A stretch of DNA of 64,000 nt from Chitinophagales bacterium (GTDB taxonomy: Bacteria; Bacteroidota; Bacteroidia; Chitinophagales; CAIODY01), in NCBI GenBank assembly GCA_947452995.1, contig CANGEV010000001.1, forward strand, positions 248,001-312,000. The letters are read 5' to 3'. Below are positions 8,586-18,163 of this stretch, in pieces (within the stretch, counting starts at the first letter, position 1; each line of letters opens with the position of its first letter). The position numbers and the translations under genes were made by a program. The notes beneath the pieces were generated by a model that saw only the letters and a program-made list of their open reading frames with translations, was not told the origin of the DNA and made no database searches.

Positions 8586-9836
8586 ATGCGTCTAAGCTTG
8601 ATAATCTGTTTTTTTATACTATCCTATTCGCTTTTTGCAGAGGAATCTATTTGGAAAGATCGTATTTATGATCCTAAAATAAAGACGATAAAGTGCACAC
8701 AAGCAGGTTTAGATGCGTCATTAGCGATTACAACCTTAAACACCGGAGTACCAATCGATCTTGAATTCGACGACCTTGGCACTGATACGCGTGCCTTACG
8801 TTATAACCTAATTCCTTGTAATTGGGATTGGACAAGTGCAAGCTTAAATGCCTATGATTGCATTGATGGATTCGCTGAAAACTCCATCAACAATTATCAA
8901 CGTTCATTTAATACCGAAACACCATACACCCATTATACCATTAGCTTTCCTAACGAGCAATGCAAATTTAAAAAGAGTGGTAATTATATCATTCAAATCA
9001 AAGATTTCGACAATGGTAATGTATTACTAACAAAACGACTACTGGTAGTAGATGCACAAGCTGCAGTGGTCGCGCAGTGTATACGACCAAGAAATAATAG
9101 CTTGCTTAAAACACATCAAGAGATCGACTTTACCGTGAATGCAGGTGGCGTAAATATGGCGAATCCAATGGAAGACATCAAAGTAGTTATCCTGCAAAAT
9201 CAAATTTGGGCCAACGCCATAGCAAATATCCAGCCTATTTATTTTAACGATAATATTTTAAAATACAATTGCGATGTAGATGCTGTATTCCCAGCGGGAA
9301 AAGAGTTCAGACGAATAGATATTCGAACAATTCGCTTTGCTGGAATGGGCGTGCAACGAAATGACAATACCACCACACCGGCAAATGTCTATATTCAAAC
9401 AGACCCTTGTAGAGCGAACATGAATTATGTCTTTAATAAAGACTATAATGGGGAGTTTTATATTGAAAAGCAAGAAACAAACAATCCTGCTACCGAAGCA
9501 GATTACGTCTTAGCTCATTTTCATTACGCCTCTGAACAATTAAATGATGCGAAACTATTTTGGTGTGGACAAGCGTCCCAATATGATTTAAGCAAAGACT
9601 TTCAATTCACCTACAACCCTGCTACAAAGGGCTACGACCTTGATTTATTTTTAAAGAATGGCTATTATGAGTATCTCATCGGCACTGCAGGCGGTGATGG
9701 CCGACTTGATTTTGCTACAGCAGAAGGTAACTGGTACGAAGCTGAAAACGAATACACGATTCTGGTGTATTATCGTTCTTTTTCTGGAAGATATGACCAA
9801 TTAATTGGCGTGAATAATTTTCACTCCATGCGTTAA
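8586..9836 (+). CDS. Type IX secretion system plug protein (DUF5103)
   Basis: A 416-residue exported protein with a clear signal peptide (MRLSLIICFFILSYSLFAEE). The body IYDPKIKTIKCTQAG, YNLIPCNWDWTSASL, FNTETPYTHYTISFPNE and NYIIQIKD is the hallmark of the DUF5103 family, known as the T9SS plug that seals the SprA translocon on its periplasmic side. The later half shows DFTVNAGGVNMANP, RRIDIRTIRFAG, DYVLAHFHY and ILVYYRS, as in family members. It supports the T9SS cargo genes elsewhere in the window. A -7-like TATCTTCG lies at 8574-8581. Its stop overlaps the stop end of the convergent adenosyltransferase gene by four bases. Confidence 0.88.
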   Translation: MRLSLIICFFILSYSLFAEESIWKDRIYDPKIKTIKCTQAGLDASLAITTLNTGVPIDLEFDDLGTDTRALRYNLIPCNWDWTSASLNAYDCIDGFAENSINNYQRSFNTETPYTHYTISFPNEQCKFKKSGNYIIQIKDFDNGNVLLTKRLLVVDAQAAVVAQCIRPRNNSLLKTHQEIDFTVNAGGVNMANPMEDIKVVILQNQIWANAIANIQPIYFNDNILKYNCDVDAVFPAGKEFRRIDIRTIRFAGMGVQRNDNTTTPANVYIQTDPCRANMNYVFNKDYNGEFYIEKQETNNPATEADYVLAHFHYASEQLNDAKLFWCGQASQYDLSKDFQFTYNPATKGYDLDLFLKNGYYEYLIGTAGGDGRLDFATAEGNWYEAENEYTILVYYRSFSGRYDQLIGVNNFHSMR

Positions 9837-10384
9837 TCCATGCGTGGAATCCACTTTACTTCCGCATGTCCTGTAAGATAAAGCGCAAAACGGCCTAGTG
9901 TAAAGAAATAGTCTGACAAACGGTTGATATAACGTATTATTATTTCTTCGACAGGGCTTACTTCATTTAAGTTCGTGATCAAACGCTCTGCACGACGACA
10001 GACACACCGTGTGATATGTGCTTGTGCTCCTGCAGGACTACCTCCTGGCAATATAAAATGCGTCATCTGCGGAAGCAAATCTGTCATGCGATCAATCTCT
10101 TCCTCTAACAATTGCACATCCGTTTCATGCAGCTGAGGCAATTTCATTTTAGATGCTTCCGGATCTGCTGCTAGCAGAGAGCCCATGGTAAACAATCTAT
10201 CTTGAATGGATTGTAAAGTCTTACGCGTATTTTCATCTTGTATCCACTCAATCAAAAGGCCAATATGAGAATTCAGCTCATCCACAGTCCCGTATGTCTC
10301 GATACGCAGATGATGTTTTGGCACGCGTGTACCGCCGATCAATTGCGTGGTCCCAGTATCTCCTTTTTTTGTATAGATTTTCAT
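9833..10384 (-). CDS. ATP:cob(I)alamin adenosyltransferase, PduO type
   Basis: A 183-residue enzyme that transfers the adenosyl group of ATP to cob(I)alamin, making coenzyme B12. The N-terminal ATP-binding motif TKKGDTGTTQLIGG, the YGTVDELNSHIGLL segment, and the C-terminal CRRAERLI and YINRLSDYFFTLGR motifs are those of PduO-type enzymes (a trimeric helical bundle). It lies five bases downstream of gapA on the same strand and so is probably cotranscribed. No B12 riboswitch is visible upstream. Length is normal. Confidence 0.94.
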   Translation of the reverse strand: MKIYTKKGDTGTTQLIGGTRVPKHHLRIETYGTVDELNSHIGLLIEWIQDENTRKTLQSIQDRLFTMGSLLAADPEASKMKLPQLHETDVQLLEEEIDRMTDLLPQMTHFILPGGSPAGAQAHITRCVCRRAERLITNLNEVSPVEEIIIRYINRLSDYFFTLGRFALYLTGHAEVKWIPRMD

Positions 10385-10389
10385 TTTGC

Positions 10390-11385
10390 TTATTTTAAAC
10401 TGAACATTTTTTCTAATAGATCTGCAATCCTCGAACTATACCCCATTTCATTATCATACCATCCTACAATCTTCACAAAATTACCCTCGAGCACCATTGT
10501 AGAGGGTGCGTCGAAAATACAAGAATGCGAATTACCGATTATATCTCCAGAAACCAAAAGCTCTTCGGAATACTGCAAGTACGGCTTCAAGTTACTTTCT
10601 GCAGCCTTTTTGAATGCAGCATTCACCTCCTCCACACTTACATTTTTCTTTAACACTGCCGTAAAATCAGTTAATGAACCCGTAATAACTGGTACACGAA
10701 CACTGTTGCCTGTAATCTTACCTTTCATACTTGGCATTACTTCAGCCACCGCTTTAGCAGCACCTGTCGTGGTAGGAATAATATTCACAGAAGCGGCTCT
10801 TGCTCGACGTAAATCACTATGTGGCGCATCCACCAGACGTTGATCTGCCGTCATAGCATGTACCGTACTCATAAAGCCATGTTCCAAACCGAAATTTTCT
10901 TCCAACACTTTCACCATCGGTGCTAAACAATTCGTCGTGCAAGATGCATTCGAAATAATTAAGTCGTCGGCCTTTAATTCATACTCATTTACCCCAAGTA
11001 CTATTGTTTTAACTCCTCCACTAGCAGGCGCAGAAATCAACACTTTCTTTGCACCAGCAGTAATATGTTGTTGTGCATCTTCTTTTTTTGTAAAATGCCC
11101 TGTAGACTCTAATACAACGTCAATATTCAATTCTTTCCAAGGCAATTGATTAGGATTTTTCTCATGCACCACACGAATGGAATGTCCATTAATAATTAGG
11201 TGTGAATCATCAAAGTGAACCATGCCATCAAAAGCATGTTGTGCAGAATCATATTTAAATAAGTGCGCGAGCGTTCGCGTATCTGTTAAATCATTAATTG
11301 CTACCACTGTAATGTCCGACTTTTTTAAAATCGAACGAAGGGATAAGCGACCTATTCTTCCGAATCCATTAATTGCAACACGCAT
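10390..11385 (-). CDS. gapA: Glyceraldehyde-3-phosphate dehydrogenase, type I
   Basis: A 331-residue glycolytic enzyme oxidising glyceraldehyde-3-P to 1,3-bisphosphoglycerate. It shows the NAD-binding start VAINGFGRIGRL, the catalytic Cys in SNASCTTNCLAP, the phosphate-binding HAMTADQRLVD, RRARAASVNIIPTTTGAAKA and the C-terminal WYDNEMGYSSR. Everything is complete. A -7 element lies 20 bases upstream of the ATG, and a trxB terminator separates it from the preceding gene, so it heads its own two-gene unit with the adenosyltransferase. Confidence 0.97.
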   Translation of the reverse strand: MRVAINGFGRIGRLSLRSILKKSDITVVAINDLTDTRTLAHLFKYDSAQHAFDGMVHFDDSHLIINGHSIRVVHEKNPNQLPWKELNIDVVLESTGHFTKKEDAQQHITAGAKKVLISAPASGGVKTIVLGVNEYELKADDLIISNASCTTNCLAPMVKVLEENFGLEHGFMSTVHAMTADQRLVDAPHSDLRRARAASVNIIPTTTGAAKAVAEVMPSMKGKITGNSVRVPVITGSLTDFTAVLKKNVSVEEVNAAFKKAAESNLKPYLQYSEELLVSGDIIGNSHSCIFDAPSTMVLEGNFVKIVGWYDNEMGYSSRIADLLEKMFSLK

Positions 11386-11404
11386 AAAAAGAAATTTAGT
11401 CTAA

Positions 11405-11412
11405 CAAAGTTA
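11405..11412 (-). promoter_or_regulatory. Putative -7 element (TAACTTTG) for gapA
   Basis: On the minus strand the octamer TAACTTTG is an exact match to TAnnTTTG and lies 19 bases before the gapA ATG. I found no TTTG at the expected distance further upstream, so only the -7 half is supported. Confidence 0.5.
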
Positions 11413-11425
11413 ATATACTACAAAT

Positions 11426-11457
11426 AAAAAGCGCAGAAAGTATTACTCCTGCGCTTT
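11426..11457 (-). terminator. Rho-independent terminator after trxB
   Basis: Read on the minus strand, aaagcgcag (11457-11449) pairs perfectly over nine bases with ctgcgcttt (11436-11428) around a 12-base loop, followed by a short T run. It lies between the trxB stop and the gapA promoter, separating the two units. Confidence 0.8.
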
Positions 11458-11477
11458 AACATTCTGTAAAGCAAATT

Positions 11478-12407
11478 TTACAAATTATGATGAGTGATAT
11501 AACGTTCTGCATCTAATGCAGCCATACAACCAGAACCCGCAGAGGTAACTGCTTGGCGGTAATTTTTATCTTGTACATCACCTGCAGCAAAGATACCCGG
11601 CACATTTGTCATGGATGTTCCCGGCTTCGTTAAAATATATCCTGTTTCATCCATATCAATAAAACCTTTGAATAATTCAGAGCTAGGTTGATGACCGATA
11701 GCGACGAAGAATCCTTTTACAGGCACTTCTGTTAATTCTCCACTTACACGATTTTTAACACGGATGGCTTCTACTCCTTTTTCACCTAGGATATCGTCTG
11801 TCTCACTATTCCACATCACAGTGATATTAGGAGCCGTAAGTACACGTTCTTGCATAACCTTAGAGGCGCGCATTTTATCGCTACGCACTAACATGGTGAC
11901 GTGAGAACAAAGTTTAGCTAGGTACAAGGCTTCTTCACAAGCGGTATCACCAGCACCTACAATTGCTACGTCCATTCCTTTGTAGAAAAATCCGTCGCAA
12001 ACGGCACATGCAGAAACACCGTAACCGTTCAAACGTTGCTCTGAAGGCAATCCTAACCATTTTGCTTTCGCACCTGTACAAATCAAAACAGTAGCAGCTT
12101 CAAGTTGATGACCATCTTCTGTTTCCACAATATGATACGGATTTCCAGGAGTTACTTTCGTGATAATGGCATAACGGATATCAGTTCCCATACGTTCAGC
12201 CTGCTTACGAAAATCTTCCATCATTTCTGGTCCCATGATTCCTTTCGGATAGCCTGGATAATTCTCTACTTCCGTTGTTTGCATCAACTGTCCGCCTTGT
12301 TCCAAACCAGTATATAAAACGGGCTTTAAGCCAGCACGTGAAGCATAAATTGCAGCGGTATAACCTGCTGGTCCTGACCCAATAATTAAGCACTTAACTT
12401 TTTCCAT
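11478..12407 (-). CDS. trxB: Thioredoxin-disulfide reductase
   Basis: A 309-residue flavoenzyme that reduces thioredoxin with NADPH. The FAD motif CLIIGSGPAGYTAAIYASRAG starts the protein, the redox disulfide is CAVC (in ACAVCDGFF), the NADPH-binding motif is VAIVGAGDTACEEALYL, and the C-terminal FAD motif is GIFAAGDVQD. The ATG at 12405-12407 (MEKVKC) is preferred to a TTG two codons upstream. A near-consensus -7 (TTACTTTG) lies about 20 bases before it. It is divergent from the PKD cargo gene. Confidence 0.97.
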   Translation of the reverse strand: MEKVKCLIIGSGPAGYTAAIYASRAGLKPVLYTGLEQGGQLMQTTEVENYPGYPKGIMGPEMMEDFRKQAERMGTDIRYAIITKVTPGNPYHIVETEDGHQLEAATVLICTGAKAKWLGLPSEQRLNGYGVSACAVCDGFFYKGMDVAIVGAGDTACEEALYLAKLCSHVTMLVRSDKMRASKVMQERVLTAPNITVMWNSETDDILGEKGVEAIRVKNRVSGELTEVPVKGFFVAIGHQPSSELFKGFIDMDETGYILTKPGTSMTNVPGIFAAGDVQDKNYRQAVTSAGSGCMAALDAERYITHHNL

Positions 12408-12568
12408 TTTCAAATAAATTTAGTTTTGCAAAGTAACAAGATTCAAAGAATAACGACAATAACAAAAGTAACATGGAATGGTTTCAATTGTTAATAAGTG
12501 CTCAAATTGGTGGGTAACTCACTATAAAACACACTTTAAACTGATTAAATTTGTTGAAAGACGAAAAT

Positions 12569-13588
12569 ATGACGCCAAGACGCCTCATAAGCACCCTACT
12601 ACTTTTAGTTTTTGGATATTTTGCAAATGCACAAGGCGCTTGTAATGCTTTCTTCATTTATAATATGCAAGGAACAAATACTGTTCAGTTTTTCAATACA
12701 TCAAGCACTGGTTTGTCATGTTCTTGGGATTTTGGGGATGGCCAAACGGACAATAATTATTCCCCTGCCCCGCATTGGTACCAATCTACAGGCACTTATA
12801 TAGTTTGTGTGACAGTTAGCGACTCAAGTTGTTCCGCAACTTATTGTGATACCATTCAGATACTACAGACCCCTTGTACGGCTCATTACATTTTTTATCC
12901 AAACGGGAATGTAGTGCATGTCGAAAATCAATCAACCCCTTTGTACCCTACTTATGGGAGCGTTTGGAGTTATGGCGATGGGACGACGGATACCAGCACT
13001 TTTCCTGCTTCGCATCTTTACACCAACCCTGGCACTTATGTCGTTTGCTTAACCATTCACGATTCGGCCTGTATTAGCACGCAGTGCGATACCATTGTCG
13101 TAACGATGGATTCTTGCCACGCATCTTTTAATCTACTTCAAACAGATAATCATTTTATCTTTTTAAATACCTCTATTAAACCAAGGGATGCGTTTTGTTT
13201 TTGGGAATTTGGAGATGGTCATAGTAGTTCCAATTGCGACTCCGTTAGGCATGTCTATACCAACACAGGCGACTATTTAGTCTGTCTAACTGTGTATGAT
13301 TCATTATGCCAAAATACATTTTGCGATTCGGTACATATTGGACTTATCAATGGAATCATCGCTGAAAGCTTTAAAAACAACCTAGCATACCCTAATCCAC
13401 TACAGAATACAATTTATTTCAAGGAACCAGTAAAAAATTATCAACTACAATCTATCAACGGTCAAGTATTAAAAAAAGGTAACGAAGCGAAAGAAATAAA
13501 GATCACAGATTTACCTAATGGCCTTTATTTACTCGAATATCAAACCATGACAGGACTTTGGCTTCATCAAACTATGATAAAGGAATAA
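12569..13588 (+). CDS. Secreted PKD-domain protein with type A T9SS sorting domain
   Basis: A 339-residue cell-surface or secreted protein. After a signal peptide (LISTLLLLVFGYFANAQ) come three PKD-like domains of about 83 residues. Each has a core W-[DES]-[FY]-G-D-G (CSWDFGDGQ, WSYGDGTTD, CFWEFGDGH) and ends in YCDTIQI or equivalents. Each also carries paired cysteines, suggesting a disulfide per domain. The C-terminus (AYPNPLQNTIYF, LQSINGQVLKKG, ITDLPNGLYLLEY) is a typical type A T9SS sorting domain, so the protein should cross the outer membrane by T9SS and be anchored or released. The ATG at 12569 is preferred to a TTG at 12551. Ligand unknown. Confidence 0.85.
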   Translation: MTPRRLISTLLLLVFGYFANAQGACNAFFIYNMQGTNTVQFFNTSSTGLSCSWDFGDGQTDNNYSPAPHWYQSTGTYIVCVTVSDSSCSATYCDTIQILQTPCTAHYIFYPNGNVVHVENQSTPLYPTYGSVWSYGDGTTDTSTFPASHLYTNPGTYVVCLTIHDSACISTQCDTIVVTMDSCHASFNLLQTDNHFIFLNTSIKPRDAFCFWEFGDGHSSSNCDSVRHVYTNTGDYLVCLTVYDSLCQNTFCDSVHIGLINGIIAESFKNNLAYPNPLQNTIYFKEPVKNYQLQSINGQVLKKGNEAKEIKITDLPNGLYLLEYQTMTGLWLHQTMIKE

Positions 13589-13651
13589 GGTTGATAATGA
13601 CCAAATTTTAAAACAAAACGAACAATATCCACAAAAGCTAATTTTAATCAT

Positions 13652-13682
13652 TTTGTTAACTCCGATTAGAATTTTAACTTTG
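13652..13682 (+). promoter_or_regulatory. Putative sdh operon promoter: TTTG-N19-TAACTTTG
   Basis: TTTG at 13652-13655 and TAACTTTG at 13675-13682 are separated by 19 bases, the optimal Bacteroidota spacing, and the sdh cytochrome start codon follows 34 bases later. This is the best-formed promoter seen in the window. Confidence 0.68.
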
Positions 13683-13716
13683 GGCGCCTTTCTAAAAAAA
13701 TAACCAATAGAATCAT

Positions 13717-14421
13717 ATGAACTTTAGTCAGATTTTCACGTCTTCCATAGGTAAGAAGATTGTAATGGGCGTAACGGGAATTTTTCTTGTTTCGTTCTTG
13801 ATGGTACATGCTGGAATTAACGCATGTATGTTTGCTAACGACGGTGGCGACCTATTCAATCGTGCAGCCCATTTTATGGGAAGCAATTGGCTTATCCGCA
13901 CCATGGAGATTATTTTATTTGCAGGATTGCTTGCTCACATCTTCCAAGGTTTGGCGCTTACGCTGGACCATAAAACCCATCGTCCTGTGAAATACGCAGT
14001 AAATCCAGGTAACGAAACATCTAAATGGTACAGCCGCAGCATGGGATTGTTAGGAACACTTTTGTTAATGTTCTTAATCATTCACTTGTATCACTTCTGG
14101 ACACCTTCACGCTTAGGCGGTAGTTTTGGAGTGCAACCATTAGCAGAAAAATGGGTTTCTAGCGGTGAAATGGTGCACGACTTATACGCTGAGATGCAAG
14201 AAGAATTCAGCGAACTTTGGGTAGTAATTGTGTATGTGTTAGCAATGGGTTCATTGGCTTACCACTTGTTACACGGCTTCCAAAGTGCATTCCGTACATT
14301 AGGATTATCGCATAAAAAATACACGCCTACTATTGAAAAGTTAGGGGTAGCGTTTTCAATCTTGGTGCCAGCTTTATTTGCTGCAATGCCTGTTTACATT
14401 TATTTATTCCACAAAAATTAA
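13717..14421 (+). CDS. sdhC: Succinate dehydrogenase cytochrome b subunit (b558 type)
   Basis: A 234-residue integral membrane subunit that binds haem and anchors the SdhAB catalytic dimer. It shows five hydrophobic spans (about 17-35, 62-85, 108-128, 168-190, 205-230), as in the diheme B-type cytochrome b558 of Bacteroidota. Candidate haem ligands are His in MVHAGINACM, GLLAHIFQGLAL, IIHLYHFW and AYHLLHGFQSAF. The protein begins MNFSQIFTSSIGKKIVMGVTG, as in this family. It is first in the operon, followed by sdhA after 35 bases. Confidence 0.94.
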   Translation: MNFSQIFTSSIGKKIVMGVTGIFLVSFLMVHAGINACMFANDGGDLFNRAAHFMGSNWLIRTMEIILFAGLLAHIFQGLALTLDHKTHRPVKYAVNPGNETSKWYSRSMGLLGTLLLMFLIIHLYHFWTPSRLGGSFGVQPLAEKWVSSGEMVHDLYAEMQEEFSELWVVIVYVLAMGSLAYHLLHGFQSAFRTLGLSHKKYTPTIEKLGVAFSILVPALFAAMPVYIYLFHKN

Positions 14422-14456
14422 TTCACGTACTTCAACCGTACTCAAAATAATTGACC

Positions 14457-16439
14457 ATGATGAATTTAGATGCTAAAATTCCAGCGGGTTCCTTAGAGAA
14501 CAAATGGACAGACTATAAAGGTCATTGCAAACTAGTAAACCCTGCAAACAAGCGCTCTTTAGAAGTAATTGTTGTTGGTACAGGTTTGGCAGGTGCTTCT
14601 GCAGCTGCTTCACTAGGGGAATTAGGTTATAAAGTTAAAGCGTTCTGCTTCCAAGATTCTGCTCGTCGTGCGCACTCTATTGCAGCACAAGGCGGTATCA
14701 ATGCAGCGAAAAACTATCAAAACGACGGTGACTCTGTTTTCCGTTTGTTCTACGATACTATTAAAGGTGGTGACTATCGTGCACGTGAAGCGAACGTACA
14801 TCGTTTGGCTGAAGTGAGCACAAACATCATCGATCAATGTGTTGCACAAGGCGTACCTTTCGCACGCGATTACGGCGGGCTTTTAGCTAACCGCTCTTTC
14901 GGTGGAACGCAAGTAAAGCGTACTTTCTATGCTGCTGGTCAAACTGGTCAGCAATTATTATTAGGTGCTTATTCTGCGTTGAATCGTCAAGTAGCACTTG
15001 GTAAGGTGGAAATGTTCGAACGTCACGAGATGTTGGATGTGGTAATGATTGACGGAAAAGCACGTGGTATTATTGCACGTAACCTCGTAACAGGTGAATT
15101 AGAGCGTCATTTTGGACATGCAGTACTTTTATGTACAGGTGGCTATGGTAACGTATTTTATCTTTCTACTAATGCAATGGGTTCTAACGTAACTGCTGCA
15201 TGGAAAGCACATAAGAAAGGAGCTGGATTCGGTAATCCATGCTTCACGCAGATTCACCCTACCTGTATTCCAGTAAGTGGTGATCACCAAAGTAAGTTAA
15301 CCTTGATGTCTGAATCATTACGTAATGATGGACGTATTTGGGTGCCGAAAAAACAAAATGATACACGTAAGCCAAACGAAATTCCAGAAGAAGAACGCGA
15401 TTATTATTTGGAGCGTCGCTACCCTGCTTTCGGTAACCTCGTTCCGCGTGACGTAGCTTCTCGTGCTGCGAAAGAACGTTGTGATGCAGGTTATGGCGTT
15501 GGTACTACAAAACAAGCAGTATATCTAGATTTCCGCTTCAACCTCATTAATAAATATGGTCGTGCGGAAGCAAATAAATTAGGCATTCAAAATCCTGATG
15601 AAGCAACCTTGATTAATTTGGGTAAGGAAGTGGTGAAAGAAGAATATGGTAACTTGTTCGACATGTACCAAAAAATCACCAACGAAAATCCTTACGAAGT
15701 TCCGATGCGTATTTACCCAGCCGTTCACTATACAATGGGTGGCTTATGGGTAGATTATGAGTTGATGACAAGCATCCCTGGTTTATATGCTTTAGGGGAG
15801 TGTAACTTCTCTGATCATGGCGCTAACCGTTTAGGAGCGTCTGCCTTGATGCAAGGTTTGGCGGACGGATATTTCGTTATACCTTATACTATTGGAAACT
15901 ATCTTGCTGATGAAATCCGTACGAAGTCGATCCCTACTGATCACCCAGCATTCGTAGAGGCAGAAAAGCAAGTAGCTGATCGTCTTGGAAAATTACATGG
16001 CATCAAAGGTAATCGTAGTGTAGAAAGCTTCCACAAAGAGCTTGGTAAGATTATGTGGGAGAAATGCGGTATGGCACGTAACGAAAAAGGTTTGAAAGAA
16101 GCAATCGAAGAGATTAAAAAACTTCGTGCTTCCTTCTGGAGCGATGTATTCATTCCTGGTGAAATCAACGAATTCAATCCTGAATTAGATAAAGCAAATC
16201 GTGTTGCCGACTTCTTAGAATTAGGCGAATTAATGTGTGTTGATGCATTAAACCGTGAGGAAAGCTGTGGTGGCCACTTCCGTGAAGAACACCAAACAGA
16301 AGAAGGTGAAGCAAAACGTGATGACGATAAATATGGTTACGTTTCTGTATGGGAAATGAATGGTGATTGCAATTGGAATTTACATAAAGAAGACTTGAAA
16401 TACGAAATCGTAAAACCAAGTCAACGTTCTTACAAATAA
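14457..16439 (+). CDS. sdhA: Succinate dehydrogenase/fumarate reductase flavoprotein subunit
   Basis: The 660-residue FAD subunit oxidises succinate to fumarate at the membrane. The dinucleotide fold is [21 protein letters not shown]. The covalent-flavin region [18 protein letters not shown] carries the His expected to bind FAD. Active-site motifs include [46 protein letters not shown] and [13 protein letters not shown]. The start ATG at 14457 is chosen over a TTG at 14451. The stop codon overlaps the start of an inserted glycosyltransferase gene by one base, so translational coupling continues into that gene rather than directly into sdhB. Confidence 0.97.
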   Translation: MMNLDAKIPAGSLENKWTDYKGHCKLVNPANKRSLEVIVVGTGLAGASAAASLGELGYKVKAFCFQDSARRAHSIAAQGGINAAKNYQNDGDSVFRLFYDTIKGGDYRAREANVHRLAEVSTNIIDQCVAQGVPFARDYGGLLANRSFGGTQVKRTFYAAGQTGQQLLLGAYSALNRQVALGKVEMFERHEMLDVVMIDGKARGIIARNLVTGELERHFGHAVLLCTGGYGNVFYLSTNAMGSNVTAAWKAHKKGAGFGNPCFTQIHPTCIPVSGDHQSKLTLMSESLRNDGRIWVPKKQNDTRKPNEIPEEERDYYLERRYPAFGNLVPRDVASRAAKERCDAGYGVGTTKQAVYLDFRFNLINKYGRAEANKLGIQNPDEATLINLGKEVVKEEYGNLFDMYQKITNENPYEVPMRIYPAVHYTMGGLWVDYELMTSIPGLYALGECNFSDHGANRLGASALMQGLADGYFVIPYTIGNYLADEIRTKSIPTDHPAFVEAEKQVADRLGKLHGIKGNRSVESFHKELGKIMWEKCGMARNEKGLKEAIEEIKKLRASFWSDVFIPGEINEFNPELDKANRVADFLELGELMCVDALNREESCGGHFREEHQTEEGEAKRDDDKYGYVSVWEMNGDCNWNLHKEDLKYEIVKPSQRSYK

Positions 16440-17329
16440 TGAAGGTTAGCGGCTTCACCATCATTCGTAATGGGGTAAAATATGATTATCCTTTTATTGA
16501 ATCGATGCGTTCCTTACTTCCACTTGTTGATGAATTAGTGGTTGCTGTAGGAAAGAGTGAAGACGAAACCTTGCAAATGGTTCGTACCATCGGCGACCCC
16601 AAGATAAAAATTGTGGAGACCATTTGGGACGAACAACTACGCGAAGGCGGTCGAGTGCTCGCGGCGGAAACTGATAAGGCGAAAGCTGCGGTTTCACCCG
16701 ATAGCGATTGGTTGATTTATCTTCAAACAGATGAACTCCTCCACGAGCAATACTACCCTGCCATCCGTCAAGCAATGGAAAAGTATAAGTCAGACCTATC
16801 AGTCGAGGGCTTATTATTGCATTATCGCCATTTTTATGGCAGTTATGCTTATGTTGCTGATGGCATTCGCTGGTACGACAAAGAAGTGCGCATCATTCGC
16901 AATGATGCAAACATACGTTCTTACAAAGACGCACAAGGCTTTCGGATTAACGATCGTAAGCTACGTGTAAAGCTCATTCCGGCTTTTATCTTCCACTATG
17001 GTTGGGTAAAGAATCCGGTAGATATGTTTCATAAGCATACCGATATGGGAAAATGGTGGCGTAGTGATACAGAACAAACGGCGTATGAAAACGGCAATAC
17101 CCATTTGCACAAAGGCAAAGCCTATCAGTATGAACAAATCGACTCAGTAGCTAAGTTTACTGAAAGCCATCCGCAAGTAATGCAAGAACGCATTCAAAAA
17201 GCAGATTGGCAAGTAGAATTAGATACTAAGGTGAAACATTTCAAAAACCTAAAACAAAGGGTCTTCTACCATTTTAAAAAGAAATTTGGATGGCGACCTG
17301 GAGAATACAAAAACTATAAACAGATTTAA
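16439..17329 (+). CDS. Glycosyltransferase family 2-like protein inside the sdh operon
   Basis: A 296-residue cytoplasmic protein with a GT-A-like start: [19 protein letters not shown], then [18 protein letters not shown], and [13 protein letters not shown], where the QTDE stands at the usual DxD metal-nucleotide position. A later His/Arg-rich part has [20 protein letters not shown] and VRIIRN. It has no membrane span. It starts on the last base of the sdhA stop (TAATG) and ends 11 bases before sdhB, so it is transcribed and probably translated with succinate dehydrogenase. Nothing in it suggests a respiratory role. Donor and acceptor sugars cannot be predicted. Confidence 0.8.
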   Translation: MKVSGFTIIRNGVKYDYPFIESMRSLLPLVDELVVAVGKSEDETLQMVRTIGDPKIKIVETIWDEQLREGGRVLAAETDKAKAAVSPDSDWLIYLQTDELLHEQYYPAIRQAMEKYKSDLSVEGLLLHYRHFYGSYAYVADGIRWYDKEVRIIRNDANIRSYKDAQGFRINDRKLRVKLIPAFIFHYGWVKNPVDMFHKHTDMGKWWRSDTEQTAYENGNTHLHKGKAYQYEQIDSVAKFTESHPQVMQERIQKADWQVELDTKVKHFKNLKQRVFYHFKKKFGWRPGEYKNYKQI

Positions 17330-17340
17330 AATCGAAGGAT

Positions 17341-18108
17341 ATGGAACATCAAAATTTAAATTTGACCTTGAAAGTATGGCGTCAAAAAAATGCATCTGAC
17401 GCTGGTCATTTTGAAACTTACCCTGTCAGCGGTATCAGTACTGAAATGTCATTCTTAGAGATGATGGACGTATTGAACGAAAAACTCATTGCTGAGAAAA
17501 AAGAACCTATCGCTTTCGATCACGACTGTCGTGAGGGTATTTGCGGTATGTGTTCGATGCACATCAACGGTCGTGCACATGGTCCTTGGAAAGGAACTAC
17601 TACCTGTCAATTACATATGCGTGCTTTTAATGATGGCGATACGATTACTGTAGAACCATGGCGTGCATCTGCATTCCCTGTCTTAAAAGATCTTGTTGTT
17701 GATCGTAGCTCTTTTGACCGTATTCAACGTGCTGGCGGTTATGTATCTGTTAATACAGGTAATGCAAAAGATGCAAACAATATCCCTGTTGCAAAAGAAA
17801 ATGCTGACTTAGCGTTTGCAGCGGCAGCATGTATTGGTTGTGGTGCTTGCGTTGCAGCTTGTAAAAATGCAAGTGCTATGCTTTTCGTTTCGGCGAAAGT
17901 TTCTCAATATGCTTTATTACCGCAAGGGCAGCCTGAACGTACTACACGTGCACTAAATATGGTGGCTCAAATGGATAAAGAAGGTTTCGGTAGCTGTACT
18001 AATACAGGTGCTTGTGAAGCGGAATGTCCGAAGGAAATTTCAGTAATGAATATTGCTCGTTTAAATCGCGAATTTATGAACGCGGGATTCATGTCTAACG
18101 AAGGATAA
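17341..18108 (+). CDS. sdhB: Succinate dehydrogenase/fumarate reductase iron-sulfur subunit
   Basis: The 255-residue electron-transfer subunit carries the [2Fe-2S] ligands in CREGICGMC with a distal Cys in TTTCQLHM, the [4Fe-4S] motif [13 protein letters not shown], and the [3Fe-4S] region [15 protein letters not shown]. These pass electrons from FAD in SdhA to the quinone site near SdhC. It is last in the operon and is followed by a strong terminator. Confidence 0.97.
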   Translation: MEHQNLNLTLKVWRQKNASDAGHFETYPVSGISTEMSFLEMMDVLNEKLIAEKKEPIAFDHDCREGICGMCSMHINGRAHGPWKGTTTCQLHMRAFNDGDTITVEPWRASAFPVLKDLVVDRSSFDRIQRAGGYVSVNTGNAKDANNIPVAKENADLAFAAAACIGCGACVAACKNASAMLFVSAKVSQYALLPQGQPERTTRALNMVAQMDKEGFGSCTNTGACEAECPKEISVMNIARLNREFMNAGFMSNEG

Positions 18109-18130
18109 TACAATAATCATCGTATAAAAA

Positions 18131-18156
18131 GGCTTCTCAATTGAGAAGCCTTTTTT
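18131..18156 (+). terminator. Rho-independent terminator of the sdh operon
   Basis: The perfect palindrome ggcttctcaattgagaagcc (18131-18150) is followed by six T residues, with A residues on the other side. It can therefore also serve the convergent caspase-like gene, which ends at 18164. Confidence 0.9.
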
Positions 18157-18163
18157 GTTGTAT

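Noticed and set aside
9833-10389. B12 riboswitch for the adenosyltransferase gene
   Set aside because: The gene follows gapA after five bases, so there is no leader that could hold one.
10238-10843. 201-codon open frame opposite the adenosyltransferase and gapA genes
   Set aside because: Both genes under it are certain, and its translation is low-complexity shadow sequence with no recognisable domain.
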